From Zwartia vadi (GTDB lineage: Bacteria; Pseudomonadota; Gammaproteobacteria; Burkholderiales; Burkholderiaceae_B), in the NCBI RefSeq assembly GCF_030410375.1, contig NZ_JAUHHE010000015.1:1-64000 (forward strand): a DNA stretch of 64,000 nt, written 5' to 3'. Both the position numbers and the translations under genes were made by a program. The notes beneath the pieces were generated by a model. It searched no databases. It was given only the letters and a program-made list of their open reading frames with translations, and was not told where the DNA came from. Of the stretch, positions 37,071-46,926 are shown piece after piece (position 1 is the first letter of the stretch; each line of letters starts with the position of its first letter).

Positions 37071-37697
37071 TCAAGGCACGTCAACAACGAGACGGATAAC
37101 GATTTGCTTGCTCCCTTCATTGCGTGACAGCACGAGCAATCGAGGGCCCTGCTCATCGAAACGCGATAACTCGACCTCCCAGCCATTTTGTTCAAAGGCA
37201 GTAATGCGCCCTTTCTCGTCGCGTTTGACCTGCTGCATGGCTGGCACAGACCGCAGAGGCACGCGCAGCCACTGTCGCAGATCGCGGACAGGCACACGCT
37301 CACCGATGGCTTGCTGAACAAGCCCATCCGGATCAGAAGCACGCAAAATCTCGCCGTTGGACTGCGTGAGAGTCGCCTGACCAGGTTCCACCGTCACGCG
37401 CGCCAGAGTGTTTCCAAAAGGATTTGCCAGGTCGAGCGTGAGGCGAGTCCCCAGATCGCGCCACACAAAGCTGCCCTGCACCGCATCCGGAACTTGATTG
37501 GGTGACTCCGCGCGCAGCGCAAACCGCCCATGGCGCACAAGGTCGTTGAGACCCGCGGTCTCTGTCGTGGTCGGGGACTGGGTGGCACAGCCAACAAGCC
37601 CCAGCACCAGTGCACAGAGCATGAGCGCACGAGGCAATCTGCGCACCGAATTTGCGCCTGAGTTCGATTGAAGCATCCTGCTCAGCCACGCCCTCAA
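37071..37697 (-). CDS. lolB: Outer-membrane lipoprotein receptor LolB
   Basis: LolB takes lipoproteins from periplasmic LolA and inserts them into the outer membrane; Pal and LolB itself depend on this route. The 208-residue precursor has a long signal with lipobox LVGC (Cys near residue 37). The mature part has GRFALRAE, GSFVWRDLGTRLTLDLANPFG and IGERVPVRDLRQWL, typical of LolB. The TTG start at 37697 overlaps the TPR gene's stop and has GGAG seven bases upstream; ATG 37676 is the alternative. Order lolB-ispE is conserved in betaproteobacteria. Confidence 0.9.
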   Translation of the reverse strand: MRAWLSRMLQSNSGANSVRRLPRALMLCALVLGLVGCATQSPTTTETAGLNDLVRHGRFALRAESPNQVPDAVQGSFVWRDLGTRLTLDLANPFGNTLARVTVEPGQATLTQSNGEILRASDPDGLVQQAIGERVPVRDLRQWLRVPLRSVPAMQQVKRDEKGRITAFEQNGWEVELSRFDEQGPRLLVLSRNEGSKQIVIRLVVDVP

Positions 37698-39532
37698 GGC
37701 CGAACTCCAAATCGCTTGAGGGTATCTTGCAAGGTTTTATTCGAGGCATCCTGGGTCACGCCTTGCGCCCAGACTTTGCGCGCCTCGGCTTGATCGCCTA
37801 GCTGCCAAAGCGCCTCGCCAAGATGCGCGGCGATTTCAGCTTCTGGTCGCAGAGAGTACGCGCGCTGCAAATACTCCACCGCATCTTTGTAATGCCCCAT
37901 TCTGAACTTGACCCAGCCCATGCTGTCAAGGATATACGGATCTCTGGGTGAAATCTCAAGCGCCCGAGTAATCAGGGCCAACGCCTCAGGAAGGCGCTGA
38001 TTACGGTCGGCGAGCGAGTAGCCCAGCGCATTGTGCGCATGAGCATGACCAGGATCCAAAGCAATGACCTGTCTGAGCAAGCGTTCTGCTTCCCGCATTT
38101 GATCCGCACGCTCATGCAACATCGCAAGCTCGTACTTCACATTCACGGAGTCCGGCATCTTCAGATCAAGCGCCTGCATGCGCTTGATCGCCTCGGAAAG
38201 TCTATTCGCATCGCGCAGAATCTGCGCGCCTGCCGACGCCCCCATCATGATTTCTTCATCAGTTTGCGCATTCGCGGAATCAATCAAAGCCAGCGCTTCT
38301 TGCACCCGATTTTGTTTTGCGCGAATAATGGCTTGTCGAATGCGGGACGTATAACGCATGGAGGGGTCGTCGATCTTGGCCAGCAAACTCACCGCCTCGT
38401 CTAACTGTCCCTGCTCTTCTGCGATCCTGGATAACAGCTGATACGCCTCAGCAAGGGCTGCCGGGGCATCCGTCGCACCCGCAGCGGCAGAGGCTCGTAA
38501 GCGCTGAGCCTGAACAGCGACATACTGATCCAAAAAGCCACGCGCCTGTTCCAGTTTTTTAGCGCGGTACGCGACTTGAGCTTGCATGAACAAGAGATCG
38601 AAATCCTCAGGGTTACGCTTAAGCATGGACGTCAACTCGGCCATTGCAGCATCGAATTGGCCTCTTTCAGCCAAATGGCTGGCCAGAATCACGCGCAAAC
38701 GTCGTGCATTGGGCTGCAAAGCCGCAAACTCGGTCGCATCGCGCAAAGCCCGCTCGGGATCAACGCTCAAACCATACTCAAACACCCGCATTGCCGCGTC
38801 TTCAGAACGTGGCGCGGCAGCGAGCGCAAGGCGAGACTCCTCCAGCGCGCGTTCGTTGTCTCCCGCCGCGCGAGCCATATCGGCCAAGGCCATATGTCCT
38901 GCGGCGAGATGCCTGGCATTGCTGTCGCCAATCGCCGTTGACAAAATTCTCAGCGCGGCGCGCTTGTCAGGCATCCTGCTCAACACTGCAAACGCCTGAC
39001 CAATCGCAGCGGATTTATCGCTTGCGGCGTCGATCTGCTTGCGCAGCGCAGCGGCAAGCCCGCTTGTTTGCCCCGAGGCGGCAGCCAATGCCATTTCTGT
39101 CGAAGAGGCCTCGGGATCATCGGGCGTCAGACGCAACCAAACCCTCGATGCATCCAAGGCTCCGGGCAAGTTTCCACCTGCTAGATAAAACTCAAGCGCG
39201 CGTCGCGCCAAGCGGTAGTCGCCCAACTCGCGGCTCAAATCCAGCATTGTCTTGGCAGCCGGCAGGAATGTACCGCGCTGCGCAGAGATTTCAGAGGCAA
39301 GAATCCGAAAAAGAATCGTCGAAGTCAGACTGACCTCGGGCAACTCACCTGCACGCAAACGGATGATCTCAGACTCGGGCTGTCGAGGCTTGATTTGTAG
39401 CTGGGCGTTTTGCCCAAAGCTTTTCCCGGGGCTGGCTTGCGCCAGCGCGCGGGGAGCCCAAGATAGCGCGATGCCCCCGATCAGGGTCGCGATGGCAACT
39501 TCAGAAATAATGGATTTAAACGACGACTTCAC
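37694..39532 (-). CDS. Exported tetratricopeptide-repeat protein
   Basis: A 612-residue protein with a signal peptide (cleavage near APRALAQ, about residue 32) and many TPR helices through the whole length. Clearer repeats are near 485-590: AERLLRQVIALDPGHAHAHN, LPEALALITRALEISPRDP and YKDAVEYLQRAYSLRP. It has no catalytic motif. In related genomes a TPR protein is often found just upstream of lolB, and may act as a scaffold in the envelope. Its stop overlaps the lolB start, so the two are probably made together. It is divergent from mutM. Confidence 0.85.
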   Translation of the reverse strand: MKSSFKSIISEVAIATLIGGIALSWAPRALAQASPGKSFGQNAQLQIKPRQPESEIIRLRAGELPEVSLTSTILFRILASEISAQRGTFLPAAKTMLDLSRELGDYRLARRALEFYLAGGNLPGALDASRVWLRLTPDDPEASSTEMALAAASGQTSGLAAALRKQIDAASDKSAAIGQAFAVLSRMPDKRAALRILSTAIGDSNARHLAAGHMALADMARAAGDNERALEESRLALAAAPRSEDAAMRVFEYGLSVDPERALRDATEFAALQPNARRLRVILASHLAERGQFDAAMAELTSMLKRNPEDFDLLFMQAQVAYRAKKLEQARGFLDQYVAVQAQRLRASAAAGATDAPAALAEAYQLLSRIAEEQGQLDEAVSLLAKIDDPSMRYTSRIRQAIIRAKQNRVQEALALIDSANAQTDEEIMMGASAGAQILRDANRLSEAIKRMQALDLKMPDSVNVKYELAMLHERADQMREAERLLRQVIALDPGHAHAHNALGYSLADRNQRLPEALALITRALEISPRDPYILDSMGWVKFRMGHYKDAVEYLQRAYSLRPEAEIAAHLGEALWQLGDQAEARKVWAQGVTQDASNKTLQDTLKRFGVRP

Positions 39533-39593
39533 TCGACCCGCCTGGTTGGTGGCACAATCTACAGACTCAGTGGACGGATGTTAGCACTCAGCC

Positions 39594-40421
39594 ATGCCAG
39601 AACTACCAGAAGTCGAGACAACTCGCCGGGGAATTGACGCCGTTGCAACAGGTCACACGCTCCGTAACATGATCGTGCACGAATTCCGCATGCGTTGGCC
39701 GATCCCCCAAGATCTCCCCGCACAGGTCAAGGGGGAAGTGGTCCGGGCCTGTCGCCGCCGCGGAAAATACCTTTTGATCGAGTTTGATCGCGGCACGCAG
39801 CTCATACACCTGGGCATGTCAGGTTCCTTGCGTAGCGTGCCCAAAGGGGAGCTGCTGCGAAAACACGATCATGTTGAGTGGGAATTTGACCAGATCAGCC
39901 TGCGGCTGCACGACCCCAGACGCTTCGGCTCCGTGCTCTGGCACCCCAAATCGCTCGGACCCGTCGAAAACCATCCACTATTGAGCAAATTAGGCGTCGA
40001 ACCCTTCGATCCAAAATTTGACGCAAATTGGCTCAAACAGGGCCTGGCCGGCCGGAAGGTCTCCATCAAACAGGCACTTTTGGCCGGGGATGTGGTCGTG
40101 GGGGCTGGAAATATCTATGCGTCGGAAAGTCTATTTCGGGCGCGCATTCATCCCAAAACACAAGCTGCCCGCGTGTCGCTTGCTCGCTGCGCGCGCTTGG
40201 TCGAGGCGCTGCAGAGCACGCTGACCGATGCGCTACAGTCTGGCGGCAGTACATTGAGAGACTATGTCAACGCCACGGGCGAAGCCGGGGCGTACTTCAC
40301 ACTGCATGCGGCCGTCTATGAACGACAAGGAGAGCCCTGCAGGGTCTGTGCCACCCCCATCAAGCGCATTGTCCAAGGTCAACGCGCCACCTATTTTTGT
40401 CCAAGTTGCCAAAAAATATAG
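39594..40421 (+). CDS. mutM: Formamidopyrimidine-DNA glycosylase (Fpg)
   Basis: MutM removes 8-oxoguanine and formamidopyrimidines and nicks the abasic site. The 275-residue enzyme has MPELPEVETTRRG, where Pro-2 and Glu-3 are catalytic after Met removal. IHLGMSGSLR follows near residue 70, then LHDPRRFGSVLW near 105 and GNIYASESLFRARIHP near 170. The C-terminal zinc finger (CRVC then CPSC, about 248-271) is complete. It is divergent from the TPR gene. Confidence 0.97.
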   Translation: MPELPEVETTRRGIDAVATGHTLRNMIVHEFRMRWPIPQDLPAQVKGEVVRACRRRGKYLLIEFDRGTQLIHLGMSGSLRSVPKGELLRKHDHVEWEFDQISLRLHDPRRFGSVLWHPKSLGPVENHPLLSKLGVEPFDPKFDANWLKQGLAGRKVSIKQALLAGDVVVGAGNIYASESLFRARIHPKTQAARVSLARCARLVEALQSTLTDALQSGGSTLRDYVNATGEAGAYFTLHAAVYERQGEPCRVCATPIKRIVQGQRATYFCPSCQKI

Positions 40422-40433
40422 ACTTGGACAAAA
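40395..40433. repeat. 12-bp inverted repeat at the mutM / sulfatase 3' junction
   Basis: TTTTGTCCAAGT (40395-40406) and ACTTGGACAAAA (40422-40433) are perfect inverted repeats with a 15-base AT-rich loop. They span the last mutM codons and stop and end just before the sulfatase stop. This may be a shared 3' processing or termination hairpin, though no T run follows. Confidence 0.6.
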
Positions 40434-40437
40434 GGGC

Positions 40438-42342
40438 CTAACGCGTTGTGCGCGGGGGCAAGGCGTAGCGCTGCTCACGGTACGCCCAACTTGGCCACAG
40501 GACATGGGCAAGCGCTTCACGAGACTGTTGCTCATCCACCTCAATCGGAGTGTAACGATCAGGCATTTCATAACGCATCGTCCGCGCAGGCTTGCCTGGT
40601 TCTAGTACCACGAGTTTTTCACCCTCGGGAGTGGCTTTCAAGAAGCCATAGTTGTCACCAAACTGCATCATGGCGCGGTTTGCAGGACCGCGCGTGAGAT
40701 CGCGTCCCAACATCGGGTGCACGGTATCAATCCCCATCAGCGAGAGCAAGGTGGGGAGCAGATCAATCTGACTCATGATACGAGGGTCAGACTTTGGTTC
40801 AACACCCGGACCGAGGATCAAGGCAGGAATATGGAAGTGACGCACTGGCACCAGCCCACCGTAGACCCTCGCATCGTGATCGGCCACAATCACAAAAATC
40901 GTATTGTCCCAATATGCTGATTGACGTGCTTTTTTAAAGAAATCTCCAATAGCCCAGTCAGCATAACGCACGGTATTGGTCACCGAGGCGGGATCGCCGA
41001 TCGGCTCGATGCGGCCCTTTGGATACTCCCATGGCGAATGGTTGGATACAGAGAAAGCCATCGTGACAGTCGGACGCGCAGTATCCTCGCGCAAAATCCG
41101 GTCAAGCTCGTTGAACATATCCTCGTCCGAGGCGCCCCAAGACCCGACAAACTTTGGTGCGACAAACTTGGGAAGATCGACCATTTCATTAAAGCCGTTC
41201 CCAAGGAAAAAACTACGCATATTGTCGAAATGACCCTCTCCGCCATAAATGAAGCGAGAGTAATAACCATGCCTGCCCAACAGTTCCGCGATCGTAAAGA
41301 AACCGGTTTGCGAACGCGGCAGTGTCAGCACGGCCTGAGCCGGAGTCGGTAAGAAGCCCGAGCTCACCGCCTCGAGACCTCGAACAGAGCGCGTGCCCGT
41401 GGCGTAGGCGCGCTCAAACCACCAGCCCTCGCTGGCCAGCTTATCAAGCTCTGGCGTCAAGTCTTGGGCACCACCCAGTTTTTTCGAATATTGGGCACCC
41501 ATGCTTTCTTGCAGGATGATGACGAGGTTGAGTGGCTTGTCCCGACGCTTTGTCGCCGTCTGCGCATGAAGGGTCGGCAAATGCGGGTCAAGCACGGGAT
41601 CAGGAATACCTGCGGCCTGTCGAACGATTGCGTTGATCTCTTCAATTGGCATTTTGCCGTACATATCAAATGAAGACTTCTCGTTCTTCATGAGATAGGC
41701 GGCGTTCGTCACGCTCCAGAAACCATTGAGCGGCAAAGCGTTAACCATCGCATCGTTACCGAAAGCCACTGAAGACGCGTTGATCGGTCGATGCTGAAGC
41801 GTACCGCGAATCGTTCCGACACAAAATAAAATCAACAGCACACTGACAACCGGACGCAACCACCAGCGAAGCTCTCGATCGGGCTTGCCGGCTTTAAACA
41901 GCTTGAACGCCCCCCACATCCCGATACCCAGACCCACAAACGCCGCCAACAATACCAAACGATAGCCCTCCCACAGCATTGAGAAGACTTCGCGGGGATA
42001 ACCAAGATACTCGAAGTAAAGCCTGTTGGGGCGCGTATCGTATTCGGCAATAAACTGTGGTGTCGACACCTCGAGCAGTAGCAGCAGAAACCAACACACC
42101 CTAAACCACCAGGCGGTGATTTTTTCAGCGATCGCGAAATGCCCGAAAAAAGGTCCCGCTCCGGCGGGGATGGCGATCATCATGCCAATCATGACGAGAT
42201 CGATGCGTAAACCGCCGATCATCACAGGCCAGAAACCATCAACAGCCTCGACTCGCGGCCATTGCCATGCAACCAGACACAAACGGAACAAGGTCAGCAT
42301 CAAGAGTGCTGTCCACCAAAACCGCCATGTCAAACGAAGCAT
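40438..42342 (-). CDS. LTA-synthase-like membrane sulfatase / phosphoglycerol transferase family protein
   Basis: A 634-residue protein with five or so N-terminal membrane helices (about 1-175) and a periplasmic alkaline-phosphatase-superfamily domain (about 270-560). The catalytic Thr is in YATGTRSVRGLEA near residue 340. Metal-site segments include LVIILQESMGAQYSKKLGG, NHSPWEYP and VIVADHDARVYGG, followed by HIPALILGPG. In Gram-negative bacteria such proteins are usually phosphoglycerol or phosphoethanolamine transferases (OpgB/MdoB-like). Which head group and acceptor are used here is not known. Confidence 0.82.
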   Translation of the reverse strand: MLRLTWRFWWTALLMLTLFRLCLVAWQWPRVEAVDGFWPVMIGGLRIDLVMIGMMIAIPAGAGPFFGHFAIAEKITAWWFRVCWFLLLLLEVSTPQFIAEYDTRPNRLYFEYLGYPREVFSMLWEGYRLVLLAAFVGLGIGMWGAFKLFKAGKPDRELRWWLRPVVSVLLILFCVGTIRGTLQHRPINASSVAFGNDAMVNALPLNGFWSVTNAAYLMKNEKSSFDMYGKMPIEEINAIVRQAAGIPDPVLDPHLPTLHAQTATKRRDKPLNLVIILQESMGAQYSKKLGGAQDLTPELDKLASEGWWFERAYATGTRSVRGLEAVSSGFLPTPAQAVLTLPRSQTGFFTIAELLGRHGYYSRFIYGGEGHFDNMRSFFLGNGFNEMVDLPKFVAPKFVGSWGASDEDMFNELDRILREDTARPTVTMAFSVSNHSPWEYPKGRIEPIGDPASVTNTVRYADWAIGDFFKKARQSAYWDNTIFVIVADHDARVYGGLVPVRHFHIPALILGPGVEPKSDPRIMSQIDLLPTLLSLMGIDTVHPMLGRDLTRGPANRAMMQFGDNYGFLKATPEGEKLVVLEPGKPARTMRYEMPDRYTPIEVDEQQSREALAHVLWPSWAYREQRYALPPRTTR

Positions 42343-42351
42343 CTGTTTTCC

Positions 42352-43767
42352 TTAAGCCTGCAAAACTTTACCGGGGTTCATCAAACCATGCGGGTCGAGT
42401 GCCTGCTTGATTTGTTTCATCAATCTGAGTTCAAGCTCACTCTTGTATCGCGTCAACTCGTCTCGCTTGAGTTGACCCACACCATGCTCGGCGCTGATGG
42501 ATCCGCCATAAGCATGCACACTGTCATGGACCAATTGATAGACATCGTATTGTTTGGCGAGCAGTTCTTGTTCAGTCTGCTCAGGCGCGCGTGCGACGTT
42601 GTAGTGCAGATTGCCATCACCCAAGTGGCCAAACACGATGTGCTGAATACCGGGAAATTTCTCCTGAAGTGCGGCGTTCGTTGTTTGGACGAACTGACCA
42701 ATCAAAGAGATCGGAATCGAGACATCATGCTTGATACTCTTTCCAAGCTCTGATTCAGCCAACGGAATACTCTCTCTTAAATGCCAGATCGCCTTGCTCT
42801 GCGCAATATTTTCAGCAATCGCCGCATCCACGACCAAACCATCCTCGATCGCAGTTCCGAGCACCGATTCAAAACGCGCTTGCGCATGCTCGGCACTTTC
42901 ACTGTCGGACAGTTCCAGAATCGCAAACCAGGGAGCGTCCGCGGAGGCGCCCTCGAAAGGCAGACGTTGCTGCGGATACAAACGCACAACGGCTTTGAGA
43001 ACAGATCCCATCATGACCTCGAAACCGGTGAGCGAAGCACCAAAACCGGCTCGCGCACGCGACAACACGGCAATCGCGTCCTCAAGGGAGTTCAGCGCAA
43101 GCATTGCGACACGTTGCGCGACCGGCAAGGGATAGAGCTTGAGCGTGGCGGCAGTGATGATACCTAGCGTGCCTTCGCTGCCGATATAGAGATCGCGCAG
43201 GTCGTAACCGGTGTTGTCCTTGCGCAGCCCGCGTAGACCATGCCAGATTTCACCTTGAGGGGTGACGACTTCGAGACCCAAAGCCAGCTCACGCGTATTG
43301 CCATAACGCAGGACCTGCGTGCCACCCGCGTTGGTGGATAAATTGCCGCCAATCGTGCAGCTACCTTCTGCCGCGAGACTCAAGGGAAACAGGCGGCCAG
43401 CAGCCTGTGCCGCCTCTTGAACAGACTGTAGGATGCATCCCGCTTCAACGGTGATCGTGTCGTTGTCGGTGTCAATCTCCCGCACCTGGTTCATACGCGC
43501 CAGACACAACACCAAGGCTCGGCCTGTATTGTCTGGTGTCGCGCCACCGCACAGCCCCGTATTGCCACCATAAGGCACCACTGGAATCTTGTGCTCGGCA
43601 CAAACTCGCACGACCGCAGCGACCTCTTCGGTCGACCCAGGACGCACGACCGCCAACGCATCACCACGATAGCGACCCCGCCAATCGACTAGATAGGGGG
43701 CCATTGCCTCACCCGTCAACAACTGGGCTGCGCCCACGATTTGTTCTAATTGCTTCAATGCGCTCAT
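42352..43767 (-). CDS. FAD-binding oxidase of the GlcD / D-2-hydroxyglutarate dehydrogenase family
   Basis: A 471-residue flavoprotein oxidising a D-2-hydroxyacid. The PCMH-type FAD domain has VVRPGSTEEVAAVV near residue 38, PYGGNTGLCGGATPDNTG near 65, SLAAEGSCTIGGNLSTNAGG near 120 and YIGSEGTLGIITAATLKL near 195. The C-terminal substrate domain has HLGDGNLHYNVARAPE near 385 and SAEHGVGQLKRDEL near 430, with metal and substrate histidines. ATG 43767 has a GAGAG upstream; the frame stays open beyond it and past the divergent start of the mutase gene. D-lactate, glycolate or D-2-hydroxyglutarate are possible substrates. Confidence 0.87.
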   Translation of the reverse strand: MSALKQLEQIVGAAQLLTGEAMAPYLVDWRGRYRGDALAVVRPGSTEEVAAVVRVCAEHKIPVVPYGGNTGLCGGATPDNTGRALVLCLARMNQVREIDTDNDTITVEAGCILQSVQEAAQAAGRLFPLSLAAEGSCTIGGNLSTNAGGTQVLRYGNTRELALGLEVVTPQGEIWHGLRGLRKDNTGYDLRDLYIGSEGTLGIITAATLKLYPLPVAQRVAMLALNSLEDAIAVLSRARAGFGASLTGFEVMMGSVLKAVVRLYPQQRLPFEGASADAPWFAILELSDSESAEHAQARFESVLGTAIEDGLVVDAAIAENIAQSKAIWHLRESIPLAESELGKSIKHDVSIPISLIGQFVQTTNAALQEKFPGIQHIVFGHLGDGNLHYNVARAPEQTEQELLAKQYDVYQLVHDSVHAYGGSISAEHGVGQLKRDELTRYKSELELRLMKQIKQALDPHGLMNPGKVLQA

Positions 43768-43928
43768 TCGACTCTCTTTAAATGGTCGGTCCAACATATA
43801 GAGATATTCTAAATTGTAGGTGAGATCCCCTTGCCCGATCACTAATATCAACTCACTCTGGTGGGAAACAAACATTTCAAATCGGCGATAATATCGAATC
43901 AAGCTGTTTTTATTCTTGGAGTCCGCTC

Positions 43929-45317
43929 GTGTCTGCCTCATCGACTTTTCCCTACGCAGCCTTTAAAGCCTACGACATTCGTGGCGTCGTTCCCACAGCC
44001 CTGAATGCCGAATTCGCCCGGCAACTCGGTCTGGGTTTGGCAGCGCGGGCACATGCCTGTGGGGTCACGACCATGGTGGTTGGCCGCGATGGCAGACTCA
44101 GCAGCCCGGAACTCGCAGGCGCACTCCAGCAGGGCATGCGTGAAGGTGGCATCCACACGATTGATGTGGGCGAGGTCCCGACTCCACTGGTCTATTTTGC
44201 GGCCTACACACTCAAAACCGGTTCCGGTGTGGCTGTGACCGGCAGTCACAACCCGCCCGAATACAACGGCTTCAAAATGATGATGGGTGGTCAGACGCTT
44301 CATGGCGATGCAATCCTGGGTCTGCGTGACGAAGTCGCCGCAGGACCAGCCCGTGCCGCACAACCTGGCACCGCCTCGAGCGTCGATATTCTGACACCCT
44401 ACCTGGCACGGATCCTTGGCGATATCAAGCTCAGCCGACCAATGAAGATCGCGATCGATTGCGGCAACGGAGTGGCCGGCGCCGTCGCCCCCGCACTCTT
44501 TCGAGGTCTTGGCTGCGAGGTCACCGAGCTGTTTTGCCAGGTCGATGGCACCTTCCCCAACCACCACCCTGATCCGGCAGACCCCCACAACCTCGAGGAT
44601 CTGATTCGCTGCGTACAAACGACTGACTGCGAAATCGGCCTGGCTTTTGATGGCGACGGTGATCGACTAGGTGTCGTGACCAAATCCGGACAAATCATCT
44701 GGCCCGATCGTCAATTGATCCTCTACGCCCGGGATGTCTTGCAGCGTTGTCCGGGTGAGACCATCATTTACGACGTCAAGTGCAGTCGTCATGTTGCCGA
44801 ACAAATTCGCGCAGCGGGCGGCAAACCCCTGATGTGGCAAACTGGACATTCACTGATCAAAGCGAAACTTGCCGAAACCGGCGCACCTCTTGCTGGCGAG
44901 ATGAGTGGCCACGTCTTTTTCAAGGAACGCTGGTTTGGTTTTGACGACGGCCTCTACACGGGCGCCCGTTTGCTGGAGATCCTCTCAAGAGAGGTCAATC
45001 CCTCTGCAGTACTGGAAGCCCTGCCTCAAGGCGTATCGACCCCCGAACTCAAGCTTGAAATGCGCGAGGGCGAGCCCCACGCACTCATCAAGCGACTGCA
45101 AACCGAAGGCGTTTTTGCCGGTGCGACGGAAATCTTCAAAATTGATGGTCTACGGGCGGACTATGCCGATGGCTTCGGTTTGGCACGCGCCTCCAACACG
45201 ACTCCGGTTGTTGTCTTACGCTTTGAGGGCGACACCCCCGAGGCGCTTGAACGTATCAAAAAAGCATTCCGGGAACAGCTACTCTTACTTGCCCCCGCAG
45301 CCAAATTACCTTTTTAA
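43929..45317 (+). CDS. Phosphomannomutase / phosphoglucomutase (AlgC type)
   Basis: A 462-residue alpha-D-phosphohexomutase that interconverts 1- and 6-phosphates of mannose or glucose for surface polysaccharide and LPS synthesis. Motifs are FKAYDIRGVVP near residue 12, the phosphoserine loop VAVTGSHNPPEYNGFKMMM near 100, the Mg site LAFDGDGDRLG near 240, the sugar-binding GEMSGHVFF near 322 and the phosphate-binding RASNTTPVVVLRFEG near 420. GTG 43929 has GGAG nine bases upstream. Pgi follows by 36 bases, so both may supply sugar phosphates to the nearby nucleotide-sugar gene. Confidence 0.92.
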   Translation: MSASSTFPYAAFKAYDIRGVVPTALNAEFARQLGLGLAARAHACGVTTMVVGRDGRLSSPELAGALQQGMREGGIHTIDVGEVPTPLVYFAAYTLKTGSGVAVTGSHNPPEYNGFKMMMGGQTLHGDAILGLRDEVAAGPARAAQPGTASSVDILTPYLARILGDIKLSRPMKIAIDCGNGVAGAVAPALFRGLGCEVTELFCQVDGTFPNHHPDPADPHNLEDLIRCVQTTDCEIGLAFDGDGDRLGVVTKSGQIIWPDRQLILYARDVLQRCPGETIIYDVKCSRHVAEQIRAAGGKPLMWQTGHSLIKAKLAETGAPLAGEMSGHVFFKERWFGFDDGLYTGARLLEILSREVNPSAVLEALPQGVSTPELKLEMREGEPHALIKRLQTEGVFAGATEIFKIDGLRADYADGFGLARASNTTPVVVLRFEGDTPEALERIKKAFREQLLLLAPAAKLPF

Positions 45318-45353
45318 CGCTGCGCGTCTGACACTTACCTCACACTGGATCCT

Positions 45354-46919
45354 ATGCCTTCTCTGTCAAACAGCTCCGCGTGGAAGCAGTTTTCACAAGC
45401 TGTGCTGAGCAGCCCCTCCAAGCCTGACTCACTGAGAGTGATCGAAGCAGCCGGGCTTGAAGTCGACCTCACGACACAAAGAAGCTCGGCGGCGCTGACA
45501 CAGGCCGCTCAGGCGCTGCTTGAGCAACAAGGCTTTGAACAGTACCGTCGCGACCTCTTTGAGGGCGCAACGATTAATTGGACCGAACAACGCGCCGCAT
45601 GGCACACCGCCTTGCGGGCTGCTGCCCCACCGGAAGCGGTGGCCGATGCCGTGCTCACCGAACGCGCGCGTCTGGCTAAATTTGTCGAGGATGTGAATGC
45701 CCGTAACCAATACCGTAACGTGGTGCATTTGGGTATAGGGGGGAGTGACTGGGGGCCCCGGCTGGCCTTTGATTCGCTTGCTGGTGCAGGGACTCGACGC
45801 AACTTGAGATTCGCCTCAAACGTCGATGCGCATGCCATTACCGCAGCACTCGAGGGACTGGATGCGCACGATACCCTGGTGATCATTTCCTCCAAATCAT
45901 TCACCACAACAGAATCTCTTGCAAATGCTGCCTGTGCAATAGACTGGTTGCGTGCAAATGGGGTTGCAGATCCACTGGATCACTTCGCCGCAGTGACAGC
46001 CAATCCCAAAGCCGCGCGCGACTTTGGCATCCACGATGAACGTATTTTTCAATTTTGGGACTGGGTAGGCGGTCGCTACTCACTCTGGTCGTCCATTGGC
46101 CTGCCAATCGCTTTGGGGCTGGGGATCGAGGCGCTCAATGAATTGCGCGCGGGTGCCGCAGCCATGGATGACCACTTTCTCCACGCACCTTTTGAGCAGA
46201 ACGCCCCCGTGCAGATGGCACTAAGTGCCGTCGCCAATCGCAGTGTGCTGGGTTACGGTTCTTTTGCCCTATGCCCGTACGATGCGCGCTTAGGTAGCCT
46301 CGTCCCCTGGTTACAACAGCTTGAAATGGAGTCTCTCGGCAAAGCCACGCTGCGCGATGGCTCAGCCCTGGATGTCCCCAGCAGTCCGGTTGTCTGGGGC
46401 ATGCCGGGCACAGATGGCCAGCATACTTTTTTTCAATGGCTGCATCAGGATGGCAAGGGCGCACCCGTCGACTTTATTCTTTGTGCCGTACCGGATCACC
46501 GTCATTCACGACACCACAGACTATTGATCGCCAACTGTTTAGCGCAACGCTCCGCCTTACTAGAGGGCAAGTCTTTCGAGCAATCGCTTAAAGAAGTCAG
46601 CAAAACAGAAAAAGATCCCGAGAAAGCCGCAACGCTCGCCCGTCATCACGTACATCCAGGCGGGCGCCCCTCCACGCTCATCGTGCTGCCCAGGCTCGAG
46701 GCCAGACAACTCGGCGCACTGCTTGCGCTGTATGAGCACAAAGTCTTTACAGAAGGTGTGCTTTGGGGAATCAACCCTTTTGACCAGTGGGGCGTTGAGT
46801 TTGGCAAACGGCTGGCTGGCGATATCGAACGACGGCTAGATGCGCTCGGTAGCGACCCGGCAGTCAGTCCATATGATCCCTCAACTGCGTATTGGGTACG
46901 CAAACTCGCAAGTGGTTGA
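45354..46919 (+). CDS. pgi: Glucose-6-phosphate isomerase
   Basis: Pgi interconverts glucose 6-phosphate and fructose 6-phosphate. The 521-residue product is somewhat shorter than the E. coli enzyme. Visible are NVVHLGIGGSDWGPRLAFD near residue 120, SKSFTTTESLANA near 181, WDWVGGRYSLWSSIGLPIAL near 230, MPGTDGQHTFFQWLHQ near 345 with the catalytic Glu/His region, and the signature GINPFDQWGVEFGKRLA near 472. It runs on from the phosphohexomutase and converges on the TviB-like gene, seven bases between stops. Confidence 0.95.
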   Translation: MPSLSNSSAWKQFSQAVLSSPSKPDSLRVIEAAGLEVDLTTQRSSAALTQAAQALLEQQGFEQYRRDLFEGATINWTEQRAAWHTALRAAAPPEAVADAVLTERARLAKFVEDVNARNQYRNVVHLGIGGSDWGPRLAFDSLAGAGTRRNLRFASNVDAHAITAALEGLDAHDTLVIISSKSFTTTESLANAACAIDWLRANGVADPLDHFAAVTANPKAARDFGIHDERIFQFWDWVGGRYSLWSSIGLPIALGLGIEALNELRAGAAAMDDHFLHAPFEQNAPVQMALSAVANRSVLGYGSFALCPYDARLGSLVPWLQQLEMESLGKATLRDGSALDVPSSPVVWGMPGTDGQHTFFQWLHQDGKGAPVDFILCAVPDHRHSRHHRLLIANCLAQRSALLEGKSFEQSLKEVSKTEKDPEKAATLARHHVHPGGRPSTLIVLPRLEARQLGALLALYEHKVFTEGVLWGINPFDQWGVEFGKRLAGDIERRLDALGSDPAVSPYDPSTAYWVRKLASG

Positions 46920-46926
46920 TGTAGTC

